DNA of 64,000 nucleotides from assembly GCF_001010355.1 (NCBI RefSeq), contig NZ_JPLA01000001.1, positions 1-64,000 of the forward strand, in the 5' to 3' direction. The notes beneath the pieces were generated by a model, which was given only the letters and a program-made list of their open reading frames with translations, was not told where the DNA came from and made no database searches. Every line of letters starts with the position of its first letter. The first letter of the stretch is position 1. Positions 1 through 8,250 of this stretch are shown here, one piece after another. Position numbers and translations under genes: made by a program. This stretch comes from Dyella japonica DSM 16301. GTDB taxonomy: Bacteria > Pseudomonadota > Gammaproteobacteria > Xanthomonadales > Rhodanobacteraceae.

Positions 1-2751
1 GCGCAGAACTCGCTCGATGCGATTGCCATCGGCACCCATGCAGTCGGTTACGGTCAGGGCTCGGTAGCACTGGGTACCGGTACGTATTCGATTGGCCAGG
101 GTTCGACCGCCATCGGCGGCTGGATCGACACCAATGGCGACGGCAAGCTGCCGGGTCACGGCAGTGGCAACGAGGAAACCTGGGCCTATGGCAAGGGCTC
201 CAATGCCTATGGTGCCGGCGCCGTGGCGTTTGGCGACTACGCCACATCGATGGGCACGCTCTCGTACGCAGGTGGTTCGCAGGACGCAGGTGATGGTGCG
301 CTGAGCGGTTCGGTGGCGGTGGGCTACAAGTCGTCCGCCAAGGGCGATGGCACGGTGGCGATCGGTCGTGAATCGGTCACGCAATACGACGGTGCGACCG
401 CGATCGGCTATGCCAGTGTCGGTTATGGCCAGGACAGCGTGGCGCTCGGTCACGGTGCCGTGGCGGCATACACCAACGATATGGCACTGGGCAGCAATGC
501 CTGGGCGGGTGGCGGCTTCGGTTCGCGCAACATGGCGATCGGCGTGGGTGCGACCGCCGGCAATCCGGATACGGACGGCACCGATCCGACGCTGGACGTG
601 AGCGATTCCATCGCCATTGGCGCCGGCTCGCTCGCCGACAAGAACCAGGCGCAGGCGATGGGCGTGAATGCGATTGCCGATGGTGTGCAGAGCGTGGCGA
701 TCGGCAACAACGCCTATGCCGCGAGTGATTACAGCACGGCGGTGGGTTCGGCGAGCTTTGCGCTTGGCACAGGTGCATCGGCGGTCGGCAGCGGCGCCAC
801 GGCGACGGGTCAGTTCAGCTCGGCGGTTGGCTACAACGCATCCGCTGTTGCGGACAACAGTGTGGCGCTGGGTTCCAACGCGATGGCCGACCGCGCCAAT
901 ACGGTGTCGGTGGGCAGCGTAGGTGCAGAGCGGCAGATCACCAACGTTGCTGCAGGCACCGCCAGCACCGATGCGGTGAATGTCTCGCAGCTCAACCAGA
1001 GCATCGGTGCCGCCAACCAATACGTGGCATTCGGTCCGCACGATGGCCCTGGCGGCACGATCAACGGCGACTTCGCGCCGGCGTCCGCCTCGGGCATCGG
1101 CGCGGTGGCCGTGGGCATGAACTCCAACGCCAGCGGCGTGTTTGGATCGGCGTACGGCTTGATGGCCCGCGCCAACAATAGTGAGACGGTGTCGTTGGGC
1201 GACTTTACCGACGCCGAAGGCTTTGCCTCCTCGGCGATTGGCGGCAGCGCCAAGTCTGTGGGCAACTACTCGACCGCCGTGGGTTCGCACACCTCCACGC
1301 CAGGCAGAGACGCCACCGCCGTGGGTGCCGGCGCTACTGGCTTCGCTGACTTTGGCACGGCCATTGGCCAGGCCTCCAGCGTCGCCCTGGCGGCCACCAA
1401 CGGCACAGCCATCGGCGCCAGCGCAAAGGTGAGGGCCACGGGCATCAACAGTGTTGCCCTGGGATCCAACTCGATTGCGGATCGCGCCAATGCCGTCTCG
1501 GTGGGTGCCGTCGGCAGCGAACGCCAGATCACCAACGTCGCGGCCGGCACGTCCGACACCGATGCTGTGAACGTGGCGCAGTTGCGCGACGCAGGTCTGG
1601 TCAGCAACACCGGCAGCACGCTGAGCGCAGTGACGTACGACGACACGGATCACTCGAAGATCACCCTCGGTGGTTCCAACGGCACCGTGCTGGGTCATGT
1701 CGCCGCGGGCGTGAATGCCGACGAGGCCGTCAATGTCGGGCAGCTCGGCTCGATCGCTTCCGTTATCGGCGGTGGTGTGGCGATGGGTAGCAACGGCATG
1801 ATCACGGCGCCCAGCTTCATCGTGCAGGGCAATCCGTATTCGAACGTGGGCGATGCCTTGTCCGCACTCGACAAGAGCATGACGGGTGCACTCACCGACA
1901 TCAGCACAATCAATACGCGTATTGATGGGCTGGCCAGCACACCGGCCGCGACCAGTGGCGGCAGCGTGCCGTCGGGCGACGGCGCCGGCCTGGCCGTCGG
2001 CAACGGCAGCCATGCGCAGGACACGCGTGACACCGCGCTTGGCACCAACGCCAAGATCGGTGCCGATGGCAGCGTGGCGATCGGCAACAACGCCACGGTA
2101 TCGGCGGCAGCCACCAATGCCGTCGCGGTGGGTGCGGACGCCAATGTGACCGCCGCCTCCAGCACGGCAGTGGGCCAGGGCGCGAGCGCCACGGCGGCCA
2201 ACGCGGTGGCGCTCGGCGCCAATTCGGTGGCCGATCGGGCCAACAGCGTGTCAGTGGGTAGTGCGGGCGCCGAGCGTCAGATCACCAATGTCGCCGCCGG
2301 CACATCGGCCACGGATGCGGTGAACAAGAACCAGCTCGACTCCGCGACCGCGCAAGCCATTGCCGCCGCCAAGACCTATGCGGACGCCGGTGACCAGACC
2401 ACGCTGAGCAGTGCCAACGCGTACACCGACAGCAAGCTCAACAACCTGGTGACGAACGACAGCTTCAACTCGTTCAAGGATCAGGTGAACCAGCAGTTCC
2501 ATCAGGTCAACACGCGAGTCGACCGCGTGGGCGCCATGGGTTCGGCGATGGCCGGCATGGCAGGTGCCATCGCCGCCGCGCAGAACACACCCAACCGCGT
2601 CAGTGCCGCCGCCGGTGGCTATAACGGGCAGGGCGCCCTGGCGGTGGGTTACTCGCACACGTTGCCGTCCAACGGCGCCGTGCTCGTCGGCGGCTCCATC
2701 GCAGGAGGCGGTGAATCGTCGGCCTCGGTCGGCGTCAGCTTCGGCTGGTAA
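1..2751 (+). CDS. YadA-like trimeric autotransporter adhesin (5' end outside window)
   Basis: The frame is open from base 1, so the gene begins upstream of the window. The visible 916 residues consist of many YadA-head-type repeats (SVAIG/TAIG/AVALG units), interrupted by stalk/neck motifs of the form ADRAN-SVGS-ERQITNVAAGT-DAVN near 880-1010, 1475-1590 and 2225-2340, with a degenerate copy near 1690-1750. A coiled-coil stretch (about 2380-2530) leads into the C-terminal YadA membrane anchor, which ends in a terminal aromatic Trp after alternating beta-strand residues, as expected for the four-strand outer-membrane barrel segment. The family trimerises in the outer membrane and mediates adhesion or autoaggregation (type Vc secretion). 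A strong hairpin follows the stop. The ligand cannot be told from sequence. Confidence 0.93.
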   Translation, partial: AQNSLDAIAIGTHAVGYGQGSVALGTGTYSIGQGSTAIGGWIDTNGDGKLPGHGSGNEETWAYGKGSNAYGAGAVAFGDYATSMGTLSYAGGSQDAGDGALSGSVAVGYKSSAKGDGTVAIGRESVTQYDGATAIGYASVGYGQDSVALGHGAVAAYTNDMALGSNAWAGGGFGSRNMAIGVGATAGNPDTDGTDPTLDVSDSIAIGAGSLADKNQAQAMGVNAIADGVQSVAIGNNAYAASDYSTAVGSASFALGTGASAVGSGATATGQFSSAVGYNASAVADNSVALGSNAMADRANTVSVGSVGAERQITNVAAGTASTDAVNVSQLNQSIGAANQYVAFGPHDGPGGTINGDFAPASASGIGAVAVGMNSNASGVFGSAYGLMARANNSETVSLGDFTDAEGFASSAIGGSAKSVGNYSTAVGSHTSTPGRDATAVGAGATGFADFGTAIGQASSVALAATNGTAIGASAKVRATGINSVALGSNSIADRANAVSVGAVGSERQITNVAAGTSDTDAVNVAQLRDAGLVSNTGSTLSAVTYDDTDHSKITLGGSNGTVLGHVAAGVNADEAVNVGQLGSIASVIGGGVAMGSNGMITAPSFIVQGNPYSNVGDALSALDKSMTGALTDISTINTRIDGLASTPAATSGGSVPSGDGAGLAVGNGSHAQDTRDTALGTNAKIGADGSVAIGNNATVSAAATNAVAVGADANVTAASSTAVGQGASATAANAVALGANSVADRANSVSVGSAGAERQITNVAAGTSATDAVNKNQLDSATAQAIAAAKTYADAGDQTTLSSANAYTDSKLNNLVTNDSFNSFKDQVNQQFHQVNTRVDRVGAMGSAMAGMAGAIAAAQNTPNRVSAAAGGYNGQGALAVGYSHTLPSNGAVLVGGSIAGGGESSASVGVSFGW

Positions 2752-2771
2752 GCCGGCTCGTTCCACGCACT

Positions 2772-2820
2772 TCATCGGCGCCACCCGACTTGCCCTGTCG
2801 GGTCGGGCGGGCGCCGATGA
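2772..2820 (+). terminator. Terminator hairpin after the YadA-like gene
   Basis: TCATCGGCGCC (2772-2782) pairs perfectly with GGCGCCGATGA (2810-2820), and inside it ACCCGAC (2783-2789) pairs with GTCGGGT (2797-2803). No U-tract follows. It lies 20 bases after the adhesin stop and 45 bases before the protease start. Confidence 0.7.
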
Positions 2821-2864
2821 CTTCCGGACCCATCGTCCACTTCATGCATTACCGGGGAGACACC

Positions 2865-4811
2865 ATGTTCAAGTTCAAACCTTTCCAGACCTGCGCCCTT
2901 GCCGCGGCGCTCGCGCTGGCCCTGCCCATTGCCCATGCCGACACCGTGTCGGCCGATGTCGCCGCCAAGATCAACCTGCGTGTTTTGCAGGGACGTTCGC
3001 AGCAGACCTTTGATCGTTTCATCGTGACGTATCGCAACGGCACGACGGAAAATCTCAACGCTACGGCCGCCACGCAGAATGTCAGCGCCGCCGCCGCGCG
3101 CATGGGCAACGGCAAGGCCGCTTTGGCTGTCAGTCATCTGCGCAAGCTCGGCACGGGTGCGCACGTGATGCATACCTCGCGCAAGCTGAGCGCGACCGAG
3201 GCGTCGCAGTTCATGTCGCAGATCGCTGCCGATCCGTCGGTGGCCCATGTCGAGCCCGACGTGATGATGCGCCTCGTGCGCGATATCCCGGCGACCCAGG
3301 CCTTGGCCACCCAGACGTCCAAAACGCAGGCGGCGAAGGCGCAGGACCTGCTGTCCGGCGCGCCGAACGACGGCTACTACGCCAGCAATCAGTGGCACTT
3401 CCAGCCGCTCAGCAGTACCAACAAGGGTTCGGCGGATGTCGAAAAGGCGTGGACCGTTGCCGACGGCACCGGCGTTATCGTGGCCGTGATCGACACGGGC
3501 ATCACCGCGCATCCGGATCTTGACGAATCGCTGGCTGATGCCGGCTATGACTTCATTTCCGATGCGCTGGTCTCGGGCCGTGCCGCCGATGGCCGCGCCG
3601 CCGGTGGCTGGGACCTGGGCGACTGGACCACGGGCAGCACGTATGCGGGCTGCCTGGATGCGGGCGACCCGGGCGAGGCCAGCAGCTGGCATGGTACGCA
3701 CGTGTCCGGCACCATCGCCGAGCTGACCAACAACGGCACGGGCATGGCGGGTATCGCCCACGCGGCACGTGTGCTGCCCGTGCGTGCGCTCGGCCACTGC
3801 GGCGGCTATACCTCGGATATCTCCGACGCCATCACCTGGGCATCGGGCGGCCACGTGGATGGCGTGCCCGATAACCAGAACGTCGCGCAGGTGATCAGCA
3901 TGAGCCTGGGTGGCCAGGGCGTCTGTGCCGCCGACGATGCGTTCGGTACGGCGATTGCCGGCGCCCTGTCGCGCGGCACCACCGTGGTGGTGGCGGCGGG
4001 CAACAGCAACGAAGACGCCAGCGGTTTCAGCCCTGCCAGCTGCCCGGGTGTGATCTCGGTGGCCTCCAACGGCATCACGGGCAAGCGCGCGTTCTACTCC
4101 AACTACGGCACAGGCGTGACCATCTCCGCACCGGGTGGCGGCATCTATGCCAACGATGCATCCAGCGGCACGCAGGCCAATCCGACCGGCTTCGTGTGGT
4201 CGAGCATCAATGCCGGCGCAACCGTGCCGACCACCGCCACTTACGGCGGCATGGCCGGCACTTCGCAGGCGACGCCACATGTCTCGGGCACGATCGCGAT
4301 GATCCTCGCCGCGGAAAAGGATGCGGGCATCGCGGCTTCCACCCCGGCGCAGATCAAGACCATCCTGACGTCGAGCGCCCGTCCGTTCCCGGTGACCGAA
4401 GATCATCCGATCGGTGCCGGCATCCTGGACGCTTATGCGGCCGTTGAACTGGCTGTCGCCGGCTCGACCGGCGGTGGCGGCGACGGAAGCGCCACCACGC
4501 TCACTGCGAACACCACGCTGACGGGCCAGTCGGGCGCGGCCGGTACCTCGGCCGTCTATTCGATCGTGGTGCCGGCAGGCGCCAAGAACCTCAGCCTGCG
4601 CAGCTTCGGCGGCAGCGGTGACGTGACGATGTACGTCAAGGCCGGTGCAGCGCCGGCAACGAACGGCAGCGATGCGGACGTGACCTCGGCGCGTCCGGGC
4701 AATACCGAAACCGCCGTGATCGCCAAGCCTGCCACCACCACGTACTACATCCGCATCGTCGGCGTGGCGGCTTATAGCGGCCTGAGCCTGCTGGCTTCGT
4801 ACTCGATGTAA
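2865..4811 (+). CDS. Secreted subtilisin-like S8 serine protease with C-terminal PPC-type domain
   Basis: The start is ATG 2865, preceded by GGGGAG at proper spacing and giving a Sec signal peptide (about residues 1-25, ending AHA-D); an upstream in-frame ATG lacks these. The protein has 648 residues. After a propeptide that probably acts as an intramolecular chaperone come the S8 triad blocks: Asp at about 209 (AVIDTGI), His at about 278 (HGTHVSG) and Ser at about 467 (GTSQATPHVSG), plus the oxyanion Asn in VAAGNSN. A Gly-rich linker (about 540) precedes a beta-rich pre-peptidase C-terminal domain. Xanthomonadales secrete several such proteases by type II secretion, and that route is inferred here. 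It is probably an extracellular endopeptidase for nutrient proteins. It is bounded by terminator hairpins on both sides, so it appears monocistronic. Confidence 0.92.
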   Translation: MFKFKPFQTCALAAALALALPIAHADTVSADVAAKINLRVLQGRSQQTFDRFIVTYRNGTTENLNATAATQNVSAAAARMGNGKAALAVSHLRKLGTGAHVMHTSRKLSATEASQFMSQIAADPSVAHVEPDVMMRLVRDIPATQALATQTSKTQAAKAQDLLSGAPNDGYYASNQWHFQPLSSTNKGSADVEKAWTVADGTGVIVAVIDTGITAHPDLDESLADAGYDFISDALVSGRAADGRAAGGWDLGDWTTGSTYAGCLDAGDPGEASSWHGTHVSGTIAELTNNGTGMAGIAHAARVLPVRALGHCGGYTSDISDAITWASGGHVDGVPDNQNVAQVISMSLGGQGVCAADDAFGTAIAGALSRGTTVVVAAGNSNEDASGFSPASCPGVISVASNGITGKRAFYSNYGTGVTISAPGGGIYANDASSGTQANPTGFVWSSINAGATVPTTATYGGMAGTSQATPHVSGTIAMILAAEKDAGIAASTPAQIKTILTSSARPFPVTEDHPIGAGILDAYAAVELAVAGSTGGGGDGSATTLTANTTLTGQSGAAGTSAVYSIVVPAGAKNLSLRSFGGSGDVTMYVKAGAAPATNGSDADVTSARPGNTETAVIAKPATTTYYIRIVGVAAYSGLSLLASYSM

Positions 4812-4817
4812 CCCCTG

Positions 4818-4846
4818 CGGACCATCGGGCGCGACCCGCTGGTCCG
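4818..4846 (+). terminator. Terminator hairpin after the S8 protease gene
   Basis: CGGACCA (4818-4824) pairs with TGGTCCG (4840-4846), with an inner CGGG/CCCG pair (4826-4829 and 4835-4838). It lies 7 bases after the stop codon. There is no U-tract. Confidence 0.55.
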
Positions 4847-4900
4847 TGCATGTTGCGTCCGGCTGACAAGGAGGTCGGCCGCGGCGCTTTTTGAACCACC

Positions 4901-5650
4901 GTGAAGCGCATGACATCCACGACTTACGACACCCGTTTCGCGCCCGACCGTGCCTGGCGCATCGCCATCCTGGAGGACGACACGCAACTGAGAGAAGGCA
5001 TCCTGGTTCCCGGCCTGCGCTATTTCGGCTTCGAGGTGACGGGCGTGGCGACAGCAGCGGAGCTCTATCGAGCGATGCTGGCCAAGGACATGGATATGGT
5101 AGTGCTCGACGTTGGCCTGCCCGGGGAAGACGGCATCAGCGTGCTGGCCAATCTGCGAGAGTTGTCCAATCTGGGCGTGGTGATGATTACCGCCGACGGC
5201 AATGCCAGTGGGCACGTGGCTGCGTTGGCACATGGCGCGGACGCCTTTCTGGCCAAGCCCGTCGACGTGGAAATCCTGGCTGCCACGCTACACAGCCTCG
5301 GGCGCCGGATGGCGATCGAGGAGAGGGATCTGCAGGCCGCCGCCCATTCCGGCAAGTGGCAACTGGACACCGAAGACTGGTGCCTGAGCACACCAGCGGG
5401 CAAGGCTGTGCCGCTCACCGCGCCGGAGCGATGCATACTGCGCATCCTCATGGCCAGCCGCGATCGCCCTGTATCGCGTGACGAGCTGATCGACGCCTTG
5501 CGGCGCGACGTCCACGACTTCGAACCCAAGCGCATCGAAATGATGATCCACCGTCTGCGACGCAAGGCGCAGGCGGCCTCGGGCGTGCAGTTTCCGCTGC
5601 TCACGCTGCGAGGGCATGGCTATCTTTTCCAGGAGCTCGTCGACCACTGA
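4901..5650 (+). CDS. OmpR/PhoB-type response regulator (orphan)
   Basis: The 249 residues comprise an N-terminal receiver domain (about residues 22-135) with the acidic pocket in ILEDD, the phospho-acceptor Asp in VVLDVGLPGEDG, a Thr in MITADG and the conserved Lys in LAKPVD. A C-terminal winged-helix DNA-binding domain (about 155-247) contains the LTAPE, VSRDEL and LRGHGYLF blocks of the OmpR/PhoB Trans_reg_C fold. No histidine kinase is encoded next to it, so partner and targets are unknown. The start is uncertain: GTG 4901 and ATG 4910 are both in frame and neither has a good Shine-Dalgarno (the GGAGG near 4869 is too distant). Inferred role: transcriptional regulator, possibly of neighbouring surface genes. 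Confidence 0.88.
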   Translation: MKRMTSTTYDTRFAPDRAWRIAILEDDTQLREGILVPGLRYFGFEVTGVATAAELYRAMLAKDMDMVVLDVGLPGEDGISVLANLRELSNLGVVMITADGNASGHVAALAHGADAFLAKPVDVEILAATLHSLGRRMAIEERDLQAAAHSGKWQLDTEDWCLSTPAGKAVPLTAPERCILRILMASRDRPVSRDELIDALRRDVHDFEPKRIEMMIHRLRRKAQAASGVQFPLLTLRGHGYLFQELVDH

Positions 5651-5664
5651 GCGCACCGGACAGG

Positions 5665-5699
5665 ACCGCACGGGGCGATCAGGTGATCCGTCGTGCGGT
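5665..5699. terminator. Hairpin between convergent genes
   Basis: ACCGCACG (5665-5672) pairs with CGTGCGGT (5692-5699) between the ends of the response regulator (plus) and the CGNR protein (minus). It probably serves as a bidirectional terminator. Confidence 0.5.
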
Positions 5700-5719
5700 G
5701 CCTGCGCATCGCGCAAGCA

Positions 5720-6295
5720 TCAATGTTTAGAACGTTGATAGTACCTGCGCGATTTGTCGCGACTGCCGCAGTCCGCCATGTCACACCATCGACGCTGGCC
5801 GTTGCGTGTCTGGTCTTCGAACAGCCAGTCGCAGGAAGGGCAGAAGCGCAGGCGCTCATGCGTGCCGCTGGTCAGCAGTTCCGCCGCATCGAGCAGGATG
5901 GGCGACAGCGCCTCGGTCGCGCTGCGTGGCGCGGGCCAATGCCAGGTGAGCGTTTGGGGATCGATCAGGCGTGCCTGGTAGGCGTGGCCGGCCGCTTTGC
6001 CGATGGTGGCGATGGCGCTGGCCGTCGCCTGTTCGCCATGTGCCAGTGGCCGAAGTGCCGACGCCAGCATCCGTCGCGTCGCGTGCAAGGCGGACAGGTC
6101 GACCTCCTTGCTGCGCGGGAAGGGCAGGCCCACTGCGGCAAACCATCGCTTCGCATTCTCCGCCGACGACAGCCAGTCGTGCTCACGCTCCGTCTCAGGC
6201 CAGCTGACCGTATTGATGAAGTCGAGACTGGGGCGGCCACCTACCAGCTTGTAAGTGCCACCGTAGCTGCCGGGATCGAGGTTGAGTGCGTCCAT
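5720..6295 (-). CDS. CGNR zinc-finger / ABATE-domain protein
   Basis: The 191-residue protein has an N-terminal ABATE-type region (GRPSLDFINTV near residue 20, as in putative stress-induced regulators) and a C-terminal CGNR-type zinc finger (about 148-188) with the pattern RFCPSCDWLFED-(x)-RRWCDMADCGSRDKSRRYY. The four Cys are the likely zinc ligands. The last motif reads CGSRDK rather than CGNRAK, a modest deviation. The family is thought to act as DNA-binding transcription regulators, but function is mostly unproven. The gene is divergent from the RhtA-like exporter across 65 bases, which makes regulation of that exporter plausible (inference). Confidence 0.85.
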   Translation of the reverse strand: MDALNLDPGSYGGTYKLVGGRPSLDFINTVSWPETEREHDWLSSAENAKRWFAAVGLPFPRSKEVDLSALHATRRMLASALRPLAHGEQATASAIATIGKAAGHAYQARLIDPQTLTWHWPAPRSATEALSPILLDAAELLTSGTHERLRFCPSCDWLFEDQTRNGQRRWCDMADCGSRDKSRRYYQRSKH

Positions 6296-6321
6296 GCATT
6301 CATATTACCAGCTATTTCGTT

Positions 6322-6350
6322 TTGACAGGTGATAATTGGCGGCGTATAAG
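6322..6350 (+). promoter_or_regulatory. Near-consensus sigma70 promoter for the RhtA-like gene
   Basis: TTGACA (6322-6327), a 17-base spacer and TATAAG (6345-6350) make a near-consensus promoter. Transcription should start at about 6356-6358, only a few bases before ATG 6361, so the message would be leaderless or nearly so. No Shine-Dalgarno sequence is visible. Confidence 0.7.
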
Positions 6351-6360
6351 TCTCACCATC

Positions 6361-7245
6361 ATGAATGCATTGACTGGTAAGACGGATTCCGATGCACTGA
6401 GCCTGGCCGATCGCGTGCCTCCCTACGCATTCTTCGTCGGCAGCGCGATCTTTCACTATCTGGGCCCCTCGTTCGCCGTCCTGCTGTTTGCGCGGGTGCC
6501 GGTGGCGGGCGTGGCATGGCTGCGCATCGTGTCGGCGGCACTCGTGTTCGCCGTGTGGCGAAAGCCGTGGAAGGCATTCTTCGCCGCAACGCGCGGCGCG
6601 CAAGGGACTATGCTCGCGCTGGGCGGCGTTTTTGCCACCATGAACTATTGCTTCTATCGCGCCATCGCCGAACTCCCGCTGGGCACCGTCGCGGCGATCG
6701 AGTTCATGGGGCCGGTGGCGTTGGCGTTGATGGGGGCGCGTTCGCTGCGCAATCTTGCAGCGCTGGCGCTGACCGTCGCCGGCGTGTACCTGTTGACCGA
6801 GCTGCGTTTTGCAGGCTCGCCGCAGGCATTCCTCTGGGCCTTCGCCAATGCGCTGCTGTTCACCTTGTATATCGTGCTGGCGCACGCGGTCTCCCGTTCC
6901 GATCCCGCAACCAGTCCGATCGATCGCTTGGGGGCGTCGATGATCGTGGCGGGCTTGCTGATTTCGCCACTGGGGCTGAGCGAGGCCGCTTCGGCCCTGC
7001 TGGATCCGATCGCCTTGGCTGCCGGCTGTGCGGTGGGCATCAGCTCATCGGTGATTCCTTATGTGTTCGATCAACTGGCCATGCGGCGGCTGCCTCGATC
7101 GACGTACGCGCTGTTCGTGGCCTTGCTGCCGGCAACGGCTGTGATCATCGGGGTCATCGTGCTACGGCAGGTGCCCTCAGTGGTTGAACTGGCTGCCGTC
7201 GCGCTGGTGGTGGCCGGCGTGGCGCTGCATCGGCCTACGGCTTGA
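6361..7245 (+). CDS. EamA-family inner-membrane exporter, RhtA-like
   Basis: The 294-residue protein starts at ATG 6361; an ORF extension upstream would run through the promoter. It is hydrophobic throughout with about ten predicted membrane segments arranged as two EamA repeats. Length and motifs (the GP-A-L-MG-RS segment after helix 4, and AISSSVIPY-like GISSSVIPYVFDQLAMRRL in the second repeat) resemble the threonine/homoserine exporter RhtA. It would export amino acids or related metabolites from the cytoplasm; the substrate is not determinable from sequence. The aldo/keto reductase gene follows directly. Confidence 0.85.
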   Translation: MNALTGKTDSDALSLADRVPPYAFFVGSAIFHYLGPSFAVLLFARVPVAGVAWLRIVSAALVFAVWRKPWKAFFAATRGAQGTMLALGGVFATMNYCFYRAIAELPLGTVAAIEFMGPVALALMGARSLRNLAALALTVAGVYLLTELRFAGSPQAFLWAFANALLFTLYIVLAHAVSRSDPATSPIDRLGASMIVAGLLISPLGLSEAASALLDPIALAAGCAVGISSSVIPYVFDQLAMRRLPRSTYALFVALLPATAVIIGVIVLRQVPSVVELAAVALVVAGVALHRPTA

Positions 7246-7256
7246 GCGGAGGCGCA

Positions 7257-8228
7257 GTGCAATACGTACAGCTTGGTCGCAGCGGATTGAAGGTGTCACG
7301 CCTGTGCCTTGGCGCCATGAGTTACGGCAGCCCGCAGGCGAAGGCATGGATCCTCGGTGAGGAGGAGGGCAGGCCCATCATCCAGCATGCATTGGAGCAC
7401 GGCATCAATTTCTTCGATACCGCCGACATGTATTCCAGCGGCGAAAGCGAGCGCGTACTGGGTCGCGCCCTGCGGGACTTTGCCCGTCGTGAGGAGGTAG
7501 TAGTGGCGACCAAGGCTTACTATCCGACCGGTCCCGGACCGAACGACCGCGGCCTGTCGCGCAAGCACCTTTTCGACGCGATCGATGCCTCGCTGAAGCG
7601 CCTGGGCATGGACTACGTCGACCTCTACCAGATTCATCGCTGGGACGATGAGGTGCCGCTGGAGGAGACGCTCGAAGCGCTCAACGATATCGTGAGGTCG
7701 GGCAAGGTGCGCTATATCGGGGCGTCCAGCATGTACGCCTGGCAATTCCAGCGCGCGCTGATGACGTCGGAGCGGCATGGATGGGCCCGCTTTGTTTCCA
7801 TGCAGAATCACTACAACCTCGCCTATCGCGAAGACGAGCGGGAGATGCTGCCACTGTGCCGTTTCGAGGGCGTCGGCGTGATGCCGTGGAGTCCCTTGGC
7901 ACGCGGCTTCCTGGCGCGCTCGCGCAGCGAGGCGATGACGGTGCGCGCCACGCATGATGCCTTTGGGCAAAGTCTCTACTACAGCGAAGACGACTATTGT
8001 GTGGTCGATGCTGTGACAACGTTGGCCTCCGCGCGAGGCAGGCCGCAGGCGCAGGTGGCCCTCGCGTGGCTGCTGCGTCAGCCGGGCGTGACGGCGCCCA
8101 TCGTGGGCGCCACACGCATGTCGCATCTGGAGCAGGCTATTGAGGCACTCTCATTGACGTTGACCGCGGATGAGTGCGCGCAACTGGAGGCCCCGTACCG
8201 CCCGCACAGCGTGCTCGGTCATGAGTAG
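7257..8228 (+). CDS. Aldo/keto reductase (YajO/Tas-like)
   Basis: GTG 7257, with GGAGG at 7248-7252, gives an N-terminus (MQYVQLGRSGLKVS) typical of the family; an in-frame TTG at 7242 would overlap the preceding stop and is less likely. The 323-residue protein carries the AKR catalytic tetrad: Asp and Tyr in FFDTADMYSSGESE, Lys in VVATKAYY and His in YQIHRWD. The NADPH-binding C-terminal block (PIVGATRMSHLEQA) is also present. It reduces a carbonyl substrate that cannot be named. It is probably co-transcribed with the RhtA-like gene and converges on the GH92 gene with only 22 bases between them. Confidence 0.9.
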   Translation: MQYVQLGRSGLKVSRLCLGAMSYGSPQAKAWILGEEEGRPIIQHALEHGINFFDTADMYSSGESERVLGRALRDFARREEVVVATKAYYPTGPGPNDRGLSRKHLFDAIDASLKRLGMDYVDLYQIHRWDDEVPLEETLEALNDIVRSGKVRYIGASSMYAWQFQRALMTSERHGWARFVSMQNHYNLAYREDEREMLPLCRFEGVGVMPWSPLARGFLARSRSEAMTVRATHDAFGQSLYYSEDDYCVVDAVTTLASARGRPQAQVALAWLLRQPGVTAPIVGATRMSHLEQAIEALSLTLTADECAQLEAPYRPHSVLGHE

Positions 8229-8250
8229 ACGTGGCAGCAAGTGCATTGAC

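Noticed and set aside
881-2340. Recurrent blocks in the adhesin as DNA repeats or a mobile element
   Set aside because: They are the protein-level stalk/neck motifs of YadA-like proteins, diverged at the DNA level.
2772-4916. 714-codon minus-strand ORF opposite the S8 protease
   Set aside because: Arg/His/Gly-rich shadow composition with no motif; the plus strand has a complete protease triad and signal peptide.
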